A stretch of DNA of 64,000 bases from Streptomyces sp. SCSIO 30461 (GTDB taxonomy: Bacteria; Actinomycetota; Actinomycetes; Streptomycetales; Streptomycetaceae): positions 992,001-1,056,000 of the forward strand of contig NZ_CP146101.1 in assembly GCF_037023745.1 (NCBI RefSeq), read 5' to 3'. Of the stretch, positions 1 through 7,438 are shown one piece after another (position 1 is the first letter of the stretch; every line of letters begins with the position of its first letter). The notes below the pieces were generated by a model that saw only the letters and a program-made list of their open reading frames with translations, was not told where the DNA came from and did not search any database. The translations under genes were made by a program, and so were the position numbers.

Positions 1-1
1 C

Positions 2-586
2 CTGGTGCCCCTCAAGGCGGCGCTCGGCTTCCTGCTCTCCGTGGTCGCCGCGCTCGGTGCGGTCGTCGCGGTCTTCCAGTGGGGCTGGCTCGGCTCGCTG
101 TTCGGTGTCGAGCAGACCGGTCCTGTGATGTCGATGATGCCGATCTTCATGGTCGGGGTGGTCTTCGGACTCGCGATGGACTACGAGGTCTTCCTGGTCA
201 CGCGTATGCGTGAGGCGTATGTCCACGGGGAGCGGCCCGGCCAGGCCATCGTCACCGGTTTCCGGCACGGCGCGCGGGTCGTGACCGCGGCCGCGGTGAT
301 CATGATCGCGGTGTTCGCCGGTTTCATCGGCTCGACCGAACAGATGGTGAAGATGATCGGCTTCGGTCTGGCCATCGCCGTCCTGTTCGACGCGTTCATC
401 GTGCGGATGGCGATCGTGCCTGCCGTACTGGCCCTGCTGGGTGGCAAGGCCTGGTGGCTGCCGAGCTGGCTGGACAAGGCCCTGCCGAGCGTGGACGTGG
501 AGGGCGAGCGGCTGCAGGCGATGGCCGGCAAGCAGGGCACCGACGGCGACCGCAACGAGGACGAGCGCGAACTCGTCCGGGCCTGA
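2..586 (+). CDS. MMPL/RND-family transporter, C-terminal end (5' truncated by window)
   Basis: The reading frame is open from the window edge, so the gene begins upstream. The visible ~194 residues carry the last membrane segments of an MMPL permease: a hydrophobic block, then the family signature around residues 58-80 (GLAMDYEVFLVTRMREAY, a hallmark of the second RND/MMPL membrane half), an amphipathic stretch and two more membrane spans, and a charged cytoplasmic tail rich in Asp/Glu/Arg. Such proteins use the proton gradient to export lipids or drugs across the cytoplasmic membrane; the substrate cannot be told from this fragment. It converges on ssgE, with a strong hairpin at 696-743 between them. 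Confidence 0.9.
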   Translation: MVPLKAALGFLLSVVAALGAVVAVFQWGWLGSLFGVEQTGPVMSMMPIFMVGVVFGLAMDYEVFLVTRMREAYVHGERPGQAIVTGFRHGARVVTAAAVIMIAVFAGFIGSTEQMVKMIGFGLAIAVLFDAFIVRMAIVPAVLALLGGKAWWLPSWLDKALPSVDVEGERLQAMAGKQGTDGDRNEDERELVRA

Positions 587-695
587 ACGGGCCTACGCCC
601 CTACGCCCGCTCGAACAGGTCGACGCACGCCCACACCGGTCTACGCCCGCCTGAGCAGGGCCGAGTAGACACGAGTGGCCGCGAGTGGACACACA

Positions 696-743
696 GAAGG
701 TGGCCGCCTCCGTCACGATCCGCTGACGGGAGCGGCCACCTTC
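696..743. terminator. Bidirectional hairpin between MMPL gene and ssgE
   Basis: A 12-bp perfect stem (GAAGGTGGCCGC at 696-707 paired with 732-743) continues inward with a nearly complete second stem across 708-731. It spans the stop codon of the minus-strand ssgE and lies 110 bp after the MMPL stop. There is no U-tract, which is usual for Streptomyces terminators. Confidence 0.7.
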
Positions 744-1078
744 GCATGCGTCAGGCGCAGAAAACGCATCAGGGGCCGTGAGTCGAACTGGATCACCGCG
801 ACCCCGTCGGGGGAGTGCAGTTCGACCACCACCTGCGCCCGGCCGCAGGGCCAGACCGCCACATCTCCGCGCCGGGCGGGGGCGCGCAGCCCGCTCTCCA
901 GCAGATCGCGGCGGAAGGTCCAGTCGCTGCCGCTGGGGAAGACGACATGGACGGCGTCGGGATCATGTGCGCCGTCATAGCGGAGTGCCACGGGGACTGA
1001 CCGGAAGTGGGGGGCGTCGTTGACTATCCGGGCTTTCGCGTGCTCTTCGACGGAGGGGGGCTCGACTACCGAAGACAT
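713..1078 (-). CDS. ssgE: SsgA-like sporulation/cell division regulator (SsgE-like)
   Basis: 121 residues, the size of SsgA-like proteins (SALPs), which are unique to morphologically complex actinomycetes and steer septum placement, cell-wall remodelling and spore separation. The body shows the family pattern: the core 'VPVALRYDGAHDPDAVHVVF', then W-x-F-x-R-D-L-L, and 'VAVWPCGRAQ' followed by a segment before the basic 'PLMRFLRLT'. I chose the ATG at 1078 rather than an upstream ATG at 1102 because an AGGAG lies seven bases before it. The family paralogue name rests on position: an SsgE gene next to a PBP/Pmt block and a cbiMQO cluster is what I recall from S. coelicolor. It is divergent from cbiM. 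Confidence 0.75.
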   Translation of the reverse strand: MSSVVEPPSVEEHAKARIVNDAPHFRSVPVALRYDGAHDPDAVHVVFPSGSDWTFRRDLLESGLRAPARRGDVAVWPCGRAQVVVELHSPDGVAVIQFDSRPLMRFLRLTHAKVAAPVSGS

Positions 1079-1176
1079 CGGTCGGCTCCTCACAAGTGAC
1101 ATTGTTTGTCATTTAATTTCCTATATTTTCCCCCTGAAACCTCGGCATGTCATCCGCTCCTGTGGATCTGGCGCTC

Positions 1177-1193
1177 TTGCAATGAGCTCGCAA
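1177..1193. promoter_or_regulatory. Candidate Nur box (nickel uptake regulator) upstream of cbiMQO
   Basis: TTGCAA-TGAGC-TCGCAA is an inverted repeat with a 5-bp spacer. It matches the Streptomyces Nur box, tTGCaa-N5-ttGCAA, with one mismatch in the right half. It lies 78 bp before the cbiM start and 99 bp before the ssgE start, in the divergent promoter region. I looked for cobalamin-riboswitch boxes in the same region and saw none. Confidence 0.6.
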
Positions 1194-1271
1194 TAGGGAG
1201 CATTATCGGACGGTTGCCCGGTCAGGACGGCCGGAACCCATCCGAGTCCAGTCCCGAAAGCGGAGCCCGCC

Positions 1272-2378
1272 ATGCATGTCCCCGACGGATTCATCGACCT
1301 CCCCGCCTCGGCGGCAGCCGGAGTCGTCGCCGCAGGCGCCGTCGCCGTCAGCCTGCGCGGCGCGCGCCGGGAACTCGACGCCATGAACCCCGGCTCCGAC
1401 CTCGGAGCGGACCGCACCGCCCCGCTCGCCGGCCTCGTCGCCGCCTTCATCTTCGCCGTGCAGATGCTGAACTTCCCGGTCGCGGCCGGCACCAGCGGAC
1501 ATCTCCTGGGCGGCGCGCTCGCGGCGATACTCGTCGGCCCCTATACGGGCATCGTCTGCATGTCCGTCGTCCTGCTGCTCCAGGGAGTCCTGTTCGCCGA
1601 CGGCGGTCTCAGCGCGCTCGGCGTCAACATCACGATCATGGGCGTTGTCACGGTCGTCGTCGCCTACACGCTCTTCCGGGGACTGCTCAAGGTGCTGCCG
1701 AAGCGGCGCAGCTCGGTGACCGCTGCCTCGTTCGTCGCCGCGCTGGTCTCCGTGCCGGCCTCAGCCGCCGCCTTCACCCTGGTCTACGCGATCGGCGGCA
1801 CCACCGACGTCCCGGTCGGCACCGTCATGACCGCCATGGTCGGCGTCCATGTGCTGATCGGCGTCGGCGAGGCCCTGATCACGGCCGCGACCGTCGGCGC
1901 CGTGCTCGCCGTGCGCCCCGACCTCGTCTACGGCGCCCGCGGGCTGTCCAGCCCGCTCAAGCTGCGGGTCGGCGGAGAGTTGGTGGACGCCGCCCCGGCT
2001 TCGGCCACGCCTGCGAGCCCCGCCGCCTCCGCACGCCCGGTCTGGATCGCGGGCCTGCTCACCTCGCTCGTCCTGGCCGGTTTCGTCTCCTTCTACGCCT
2101 CGGCCAACCCGGATGGTCTGGAGAAGGTCGCCGCCGACAAGGGCATCGACAAGAACGTCGAGGAGCACGTGGCGGCCGACTTCCCGCTGGCCGACTACGG
2201 GATCAAGGACGTCGAGAACATGCGGCTGTCCGGCGGTCTGGCCGGCACCATCGGCGTCGGGGCCACGGCGGCGGTCGGCACCGGGCTGGTCTGGGCGGTC
2301 AAGCGCCGCCGCAAGGACGGGTCCGAGGCCCCGGTCGGCGCCGCCGGGACCGCTCCGGTGCGGAAGGAATCCGTCTGA
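1272..2378 (+). CDS. cbiM: ECF transporter S component CbiM/NikM with fused PDGLE (CbiN/NikN-like) domain
   Basis: 368 residues. The protein begins MHVPDGFID; in this family the mature N-terminus with His2 and the following residues coordinates Co2+ or Ni2+, so the start is fixed. Residues ~1-235 are the hydrophobic CbiM permease with about six spans. After an Ala/Pro linker (~240-255) comes a membrane segment, the signature SANPDGLE (~276) and a C-terminal span, the PDGLE domain that replaces a separate CbiN/NikN. The gene heads a three-gene operon with CbiQ and CbiO. Metal choice between cobalt and nickel is not decided by the sequence, but the Nur-like site upstream favours nickel. Confidence 0.9.
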   Translation: MHVPDGFIDLPASAAAGVVAAGAVAVSLRGARRELDAMNPGSDLGADRTAPLAGLVAAFIFAVQMLNFPVAAGTSGHLLGGALAAILVGPYTGIVCMSVVLLLQGVLFADGGLSALGVNITIMGVVTVVVAYTLFRGLLKVLPKRRSSVTAASFVAALVSVPASAAAFTLVYAIGGTTDVPVGTVMTAMVGVHVLIGVGEALITAATVGAVLAVRPDLVYGARGLSSPLKLRVGGELVDAAPASATPASPAASARPVWIAGLLTSLVLAGFVSFYASANPDGLEKVAADKGIDKNVEEHVAADFPLADYGIKDVENMRLSGGLAGTIGVGATAAVGTGLVWAVKRRRKDGSEAPVGAAGTAPVRKESV

Positions 2379-2379
2379 C

Positions 2380-3141
2380 ATGGGTGCGGGGCACAGCCAC
2401 AGGCTGTACCGGCACGGGGACTCGCCGGTGCACCGGCTGCCCCCGCATTGCAAGATCGCAGCGGCACTCGGCTTCGTGATCGTGGTGGTCTCCACCCCGC
2501 GCGAGGCGGTCTGGGCCTTCGCCCTGTACGCCGTGCTGCTCGCCGCGGTCACGGCCGTGGCCCGTATCCCCGCAGGCCTGATGCCGCGCAGGCTGCTGGT
2601 CGAGCTCCCGTTCGTCGCGTTCGCCCTGCTCATGCCGTTCGTGGTGCCGGGCGAACGCGCCGAGGTGCTCGGGATCACGCTCTCCGAGCCCGGACTGTGG
2701 GGCGCCTGGAACATCCTGGCCAAGGCGACCCTCGGCGTCGCCACCTCCGTGCTGCTCGCCTCCACCACCGAGCTGCGCTCGCTGCTCCTCGGGCTCCAGC
2801 GCCTCAGGCTGCCGCCGCTGATGGTGCAGATCGCCTCGTTCATGATCCGCTACGGCGATGTCATCACGGACGAGCTGCGGCGGATGTCCATCGCCCGCCG
2901 CTCCCGCGGCTTCGAGGCGCGAGGTGTGCGCCACTGGGGCGTGCTCGCCAAAACCGCGGGAGCGTTGTTCATCCGCTCCTACGAGCGGGGCGAGCGGGTA
3001 CACCTGGCCATGCTGAGCCGCGGCTACCGGGGCACCATGCCGGTGATCCACGAAGTGACGGCATCCCGTACGCAGTGGGCGTACGCCGCCGCACTCCCGT
3101 GCGCGGCACTCGCGGTCTGTCTGCTTGGGTGGACCCTATGA
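2380..3141 (+). CDS. cbiQ: ECF transporter transmembrane component CbiQ/NikQ
   Basis: 253 residues, an integral membrane T component that couples the ATPase to the metal-binding S component. It has four to five hydrophobic segments and the family's two Ala-Arg-Gly coupling motifs in recognisable form: 'RRSRGFEARG' (~172) and 'AMLSRGYRG' (~215), which form the coupling helices that contact CbiO. The ATG at 2380 starts one base after the cbiM stop, so the two are cotranslated; a longer upstream frame in the raw sequence only reads antiparallel through cbiM. The 3' end overlaps cbiO by four bases (ATGA). Confidence 0.92.
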   Translation: MGAGHSHRLYRHGDSPVHRLPPHCKIAAALGFVIVVVSTPREAVWAFALYAVLLAAVTAVARIPAGLMPRRLLVELPFVAFALLMPFVVPGERAEVLGITLSEPGLWGAWNILAKATLGVATSVLLASTTELRSLLLGLQRLRLPPLMVQIASFMIRYGDVITDELRRMSIARRSRGFEARGVRHWGVLAKTAGALFIRSYERGERVHLAMLSRGYRGTMPVIHEVTASRTQWAYAAALPCAALAVCLLGWTL

Positions 3142-3926
3142 CCTCCCCGTCCGACCCCCGGCCCACGCCCCCGGCGACCTCTCCGTCCCTTGAGGTGCGC
3201 GGACTCGCGTACGCGTACCCCGACGGCCACCAAGCGCTGTTCGGTGTCGACCTGGCCGTCGCCGGCGGTGAGCGGGTCGCCCTGCTCGGGCCGAACGGTG
3301 CGGGCAAGACGACCCTGGTCCTCCACCTCAACGGCATACTCGGCGGTGGCGTGGGCAGCGTCAGCGTGGCCGGGCTGCCGGTCGGCAAGCAGCACATGGC
3401 CGAGATCCGCCGCAAGGTGGGCATCGTGTTCCAGGACCCGGACGACCAGCTGTTCATGCCCACGGTGAGGGAGGACGTGGCCTTCGGCCCGGCGGCGGCG
3501 GGACTGCGCGGCGCGGAGCTCGAAGCGCGGGTGCGGGTCGCGCTCGACCGGGTCGGCATGACCGAGCACATCGACCGACCGCCGCACCACCTCTCGTTCG
3601 GCCAGCGCCGCCGGGTCGCCGTGGCCACCGTGCTCGCCATGGAGCCGGAGATCCTGGTCCTGGACGAACCTTCGTCCAACCTCGACCCGGCGTCGCGCCG
3701 CGAGCTCGCCGACATCCTGCGCTCGCTGGACGTCACCGTGCTGATGGTCACCCACGATCTGCCGTACGCCCTGGAGCTGTGCCCGCGTTCGGTGATCCTC
3801 AGCGACGGGGTGATCGTGGCGGACGGCACGACCCGGGACCTGCTCGGCGACCCGGACCTGATGCGGGCGCACCGGCTCGAGCTGCCGTTCGGCTTCGACC
3901 CGAGGTCTGTCCCGGCAGGGGCGTAA
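3138..3926 (+). CDS. cbiO: ECF transporter ATPase CbiO/NikO
   Basis: 262 residues, the cytoplasmic ATP-hydrolysing subunit of the cobalt/nickel uptake complex. Walker A GPNGAGKTT (~51), Q-loop 'FQDPDDQLFMPTV' typical of ECF A-components (~100), signature LSFGQRR (~152), Walker B ILVLDEPSSNLD (~173) and H-loop 'VTHDLPYA' are all intact. The start is the ATG overlapping the cbiQ stop, giving a short variable Pro/Ser-rich N-terminus before 'LEVRGLAYAYPDG'. Last gene of the operon. Confidence 0.93.
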   Translation: MTSPSDPRPTPPATSPSLEVRGLAYAYPDGHQALFGVDLAVAGGERVALLGPNGAGKTTLVLHLNGILGGGVGSVSVAGLPVGKQHMAEIRRKVGIVFQDPDDQLFMPTVREDVAFGPAAAGLRGAELEARVRVALDRVGMTEHIDRPPHHLSFGQRRRVAVATVLAMEPEILVLDEPSSNLDPASRRELADILRSLDVTVLMVTHDLPYALELCPRSVILSDGVIVADGTTRDLLGDPDLMRAHRLELPFGFDPRSVPAGA

Positions 3927-4013
3927 CCGGCCCCGAATCGGTTTCCGGCCGATCCCGTTGCACCATGGAGCCCGGAAGCTCGAAGTACGCCGGAACGACG
4001 GGGAGCGTGGCAC

Positions 4014-5183
4014 GTGGACGTCCAGGGCACGGTGGCCGACGGTTTCGAGCCGGTCCGGGACGCATTCGTGCGCAACTTCGAGCAGCGCGGTGAGCGTGGG
4101 GCGGCCGTCGCCGTCTACCGGGACGGCCGCAAGGTCGTGGACCTGTGGGGCGGCACCCGCGATGTGGACGGCACCGCCCCGTGGGCCGTGGACACCGCCC
4201 AGGTGGTGCGTTCGGCGACCAAGGGCGTCGCCGCCTCCGTACCGCTGCTGCTGCACCAGCGCGGTCAGCTGGACCTGGACGCCCCGGTGGGCACGTACTG
4301 GCCGGAGTTCAAGGCCGCGGGCAAAGACCGGGCGCTCGTACGGCACCTGCTGGCGCACCGCGCCGGAGTGCCCGTGCTCGACCGTCCGGTCACCGCCGCC
4401 GAGGCCGTCGACGGTACGTCCGGGGCGCTCGCGGTGGCCGCACAGCCGCCGGCCTGGGAGCCCGGCACGGACCACGGCTACCACGCCCAGACCTACAGCT
4501 GGCTGCTCTCCGAACTCGTCCGCAGGGTCACCGGCCGCACCATCGGCCGCTGGATCGCCGAGGAGATAGCCCACCCGCTCGACCTGGACTTCTGGGTGGG
4601 TCTGCCCGCCTGTGAGGCGCACCGCGTGGGCCGGATCGGCCGAGTCGACGAACCGCCGACGGCGGCGGGGGGCGGTCTGCAGCTGCGGCCCAAGCGCTCC
4701 GTCGCCGACGCCTACAGCGACCCGCAGTCGCTGACCCGGCGCGCCTTCGGCGCGATCGACCCGCTGCCCGACGAGAACGACCCCCGCTACCGCGCCGCCG
4801 AACTCCCCGCATCGGCCGGTATCTCCACGGCCCGCGGCCTCGCGCGCTTCTACGCGGCCACCATCGGCGCCGTGGACGGCGACGGCCAACGCCGCCTGTT
4901 CGCCCCTGCGACCCTCACCCTCGCCCGCACCGAGGAGTCGGCGGGCCCCGATCGGGTCCTTGTCGTCGGCACCCGATTCGGGCTCGGTTTCATGCTGCAC
5001 GGCCCGGCGTCCCCGCTGCTCGGACCCGGCTCCTTCGGACACCCGGGCCGCGGCGGCTCGCTGGGCTTCGCCGACCCCGAGTCGGGTGTCGCCTTCGGCT
5101 ATGTCACCAACGGCATGCGCAAGGGCGTCACCGCGGACCCGCGAGCCCAGGCGCTGATGCGGGCGGTGCGCACGGCGCTGTGA
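4014..5183 (+). CDS. Serine hydrolase of the beta-lactamase/esterase EstB fold
   Basis: 389 residues with the class C beta-lactamase/DD-peptidase fold used by many esterases. The nucleophile motif SxxK is S67-A-T-K70; a Tyr-containing second motif appears in 'DHGYHAQTYSW' (~155), and the third, normally K/H-x-G, as 'GHPGRGGSLGF' (~342). No signal peptide is visible, so a cytoplasmic esterase-like role is more likely than beta-lactam resistance, though the true substrate is unknown. The GTG start has GGGGAG ahead of it. It stands alone, converging on the PBP gene. Confidence 0.85.
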   Translation: MDVQGTVADGFEPVRDAFVRNFEQRGERGAAVAVYRDGRKVVDLWGGTRDVDGTAPWAVDTAQVVRSATKGVAASVPLLLHQRGQLDLDAPVGTYWPEFKAAGKDRALVRHLLAHRAGVPVLDRPVTAAEAVDGTSGALAVAAQPPAWEPGTDHGYHAQTYSWLLSELVRRVTGRTIGRWIAEEIAHPLDLDFWVGLPACEAHRVGRIGRVDEPPTAAGGGLQLRPKRSVADAYSDPQSLTRRAFGAIDPLPDENDPRYRAAELPASAGISTARGLARFYAATIGAVDGDGQRRLFAPATLTLARTEESAGPDRVLVVGTRFGLGFMLHGPASPLLGPGSFGHPGRGGSLGFADPESGVAFGYVTNGMRKGVTADPRAQALMRAVRTAL

Positions 5184-5321
5184 CCGTCGTGGTCCGTGCG
5201 ACGGCGCGGGGCTCCGAAGCGCTCACGGCGCGCACGCCGACTGTCGGCGGTACGGGCCACGCACCGGGGATCCGGCTCGGTTCGCGCTCAGGAGGGTGCT
5301 CGTCCGGTGCTCGGTCGGCGT

Positions 5322-6950
5322 TCAGTCGGAGTTCAACACCTCCGCCACCAGTGGTCCCGCGGCGTCGCTGCCGTGGCCGCCGGAGTCGACGACCGCCGCG
5401 GCCGCGAGGTCGTCGGCGTAGGCGGTGAACCAGCTGTCGGACGTGGTGTTCCCGCCCACCTCGGCCGAACCGGTCTTGGCGCCCTTGTCCCCGTCGACCC
5501 GCGCCATCGCGCTCGCTGCGGTACCGCTGGTCGCGGTCAGCCGCATCATCTCGCGCAGTTGCCGGGTCACGGAGCCGGGCAGGCCGCGTGCGGCGGTGGC
5601 CCGTTCCCGGCCGTCGAGGTCCAGCGGCACGATGATGGGTTGTCTGAAGGTGCCGGTCTTCGCCGTCGCGGTGATGGACGCCATGTTCAGGGGGTTCATC
5701 TGGACGGTGCCCTGTCCGATGTACTGGGCCGCGGCCTCACCCTGGGTCTGTTCCGGCACGCTTCCGTCGACGGACGGGATGCCGGTCTGCCATTCGAGCC
5801 CGATGCCGAACACCTCACGTGCCTCCTTCGCCAGCGCGGCGTCGTCGTCCACCTCGTCGATCAGTTTGATGAAGGCGGTGTTGCAGGACTTGGCGAAGCT
5901 CCAGGCGAAGGACTTCCCCTTGATGCTCATGTTGCCGAGGTTGTGGAAGGGCACGCCGTAGTAGGTGGCGTTCGGCTCGCACTGGCCGATGCCGTCGGCG
6001 TTGACGACACCCCTCTCGATCAGCATGGCCGCCGTGGCGATCTTCATGGTCGAACCGGGTGCCTGCTTGCCCAGGAAGGCCGCGTTCCAGCGCCCGTCGC
6101 GGTTGTTGGCGACCGCCCGCACCTGCCCGGTGCTCGGCTGGAGCGCCACCACCGAGGAATTGCCGTACCGCATCACGGCCTTCTCGGCCGCCGCCTGCAC
6201 GTCGGCGTCGAGCGTGGTCGGCAGTTCGCCGGGCTTGCCCTCGACCAGCGTGAGCAGCGTACGGTCCGGGGCTTCCGCCTGGCCGCCCTCGATGACCAGC
6301 TCGACGCCCGCCTTGCCGCCCGTCTTGTCGCCGTAGCGCTTGCGCAGCTCCTCCAGAACCGGTCCGAGCGAGGGGTACTTCTCCGCCGTCAGCTCCCTGC
6401 CCTTGCGGTCGACGGCCTTGATCTGCGGCTCGGCCGCCGTCCCGGTCCGCAGCGACTCCCCCTTGCGCAGCTGCGGGTGCAGCACCCCCGGCTGCCAGTC
6501 CACCAGCGGCCTGCCCGTGGTCAGTCCGCGTACGACGGTCAGCGACGACTCGTACGCCAGCGGCTTGCTGTGCCCCTCGTACGAGACCACCGCACTCACG
6601 GTGAACGGCACCTTCGCGCCCACCGGCCGGCCCGGTGTCAGCTTCACCTCGCCGATGTGCGCGTCGTCGCCGTACCCGGCGAGCGCGGGCTGCGCCTCGG
6701 CCGCGTTGTTGGTCAGATCGGCGGCCGCCTCCGCGTCGCCACGTGCCCATGCCCCGAGGAACTCCTCAGCGGTCTTCCGGATCTCCTCGCCATCGGGCGG
6801 GCCGCCGCGCTCCGACGCGGACCGCGTCCCCGCCGCCCCGTCACCGCCGTCCCCCTCGTCCGTCAGAAAGCTGTAGGCGCCGTATGACACCCCCGCCGTG
6901 AAGACGGCGAACACCGCGCCGACGATGGCGACTTTCGCTCCACTGCGCAC
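5322..6950 (-). CDS. Penicillin-binding transpeptidase with NTF2-like (MecA-type) N-terminal domain
   Basis: 542 residues. An N-terminal membrane anchor (~5-28) is followed by an acidic Gly/Asp linker, an NTF2-like domain ('AEEFLGAWARGDAEAAADLT'), and a transpeptidase domain with all three catalytic motifs: S300-T-M-K, S355-C-N and K492-T-G-S. It is therefore an active extracytoplasmic DD-transpeptidase for peptidoglycan cross-linking, with no glycosyltransferase domain (class B). The start is taken as the GTG at 6950, preceded by GGGAGGGA at good spacing; a frame extension to 6995 lacks such a site. In sporulating actinomycetes this type of PBP near ssgE has been linked to sporulation-stage wall synthesis, which here is inference. 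Confidence 0.9.
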   Translation of the reverse strand: MRSGAKVAIVGAVFAVFTAGVSYGAYSFLTDEGDGGDGAAGTRSASERGGPPDGEEIRKTAEEFLGAWARGDAEAAADLTNNAAEAQPALAGYGDDAHIGEVKLTPGRPVGAKVPFTVSAVVSYEGHSKPLAYESSLTVVRGLTTGRPLVDWQPGVLHPQLRKGESLRTGTAAEPQIKAVDRKGRELTAEKYPSLGPVLEELRKRYGDKTGGKAGVELVIEGGQAEAPDRTLLTLVEGKPGELPTTLDADVQAAAEKAVMRYGNSSVVALQPSTGQVRAVANNRDGRWNAAFLGKQAPGSTMKIATAAMLIERGVVNADGIGQCEPNATYYGVPFHNLGNMSIKGKSFAWSFAKSCNTAFIKLIDEVDDDAALAKEAREVFGIGLEWQTGIPSVDGSVPEQTQGEAAAQYIGQGTVQMNPLNMASITATAKTGTFRQPIIVPLDLDGRERATAARGLPGSVTRQLREMMRLTATSGTAASAMARVDGDKGAKTGSAEVGGNTTSDSWFTAYADDLAAAAVVDSGGHGSDAAGPLVAEVLNSD

Positions 6951-7438
6951 TGCCTGGTCCCTCCCCGCGGCGACCACCGGGTCAAAGGTGGCCACCCGGC
7001 CATGATGTGAACGCGTTCAAGTGGTCGGACTCACCATAAGTTGCCCACGGGGCAACAGGGACGGTCGTTACCGGACCGGAACAGGAGAACGAGTGGGGCT
7101 GAGCCGTCGCCACGGCTCCCCGCAGGACGAGCGAAGAGTCGGGGCCGTTCACACCGCCCCGACTCTCGACTCGAGGCGTCCGCGGCCGTCTCCTCGTCGG
7201 TGGTGGCCTTGTCCGGCCTGGACTGAGTCTCCACGGCGGCCTGGTCTGCCTCGGTCTCGGCGGCGTCCTCCGCTGCCCGCATCATCGCGTGCACGGTGAA
7301 GCGGAGTCTCACGATCCCCGATGGGCGGACCGTAAGAAAAGGGACAGTTGTCCACGAGGGCCACGATGAAACTGTGAGTCACCTCATGGCCATGGGAAGG
7401 GCGGCACGGCCCAAGCCGCGCCGCCCCCGGAGTGCCAC
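6951..7438. other. Intergenic region with palindromes and a doubtful small ORF
   Basis: Two inverted repeats lie upstream of the PBP gene: a perfect 12-bp palindrome TGAACGCGTTCA (7008-7019) and a 7-bp stem with 3-nt loop, GTTGCCC-ACG-GGGCAAC (7040-7056). A minus-strand frame at 7031-7312 could encode a 93-residue acidic, low-complexity peptide from a GTG, but it lacks a convincing ribosome site and runs across both palindromes, so I do not call it a gene. The rest shows nothing recognisable. Confidence 0.5.

Noticed and set aside
1103..1271. Cobalamin riboswitch upstream of cbiM
   Set aside because: Region is too short and I see no B12 box or the expected conserved hairpins; a Nur-type site is present instead.
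7031..7312. 93-residue minus-strand ORF
   Set aside because: Weak start, low complexity, overlaps palindromes; kept only as a remark in the intergenic entry.
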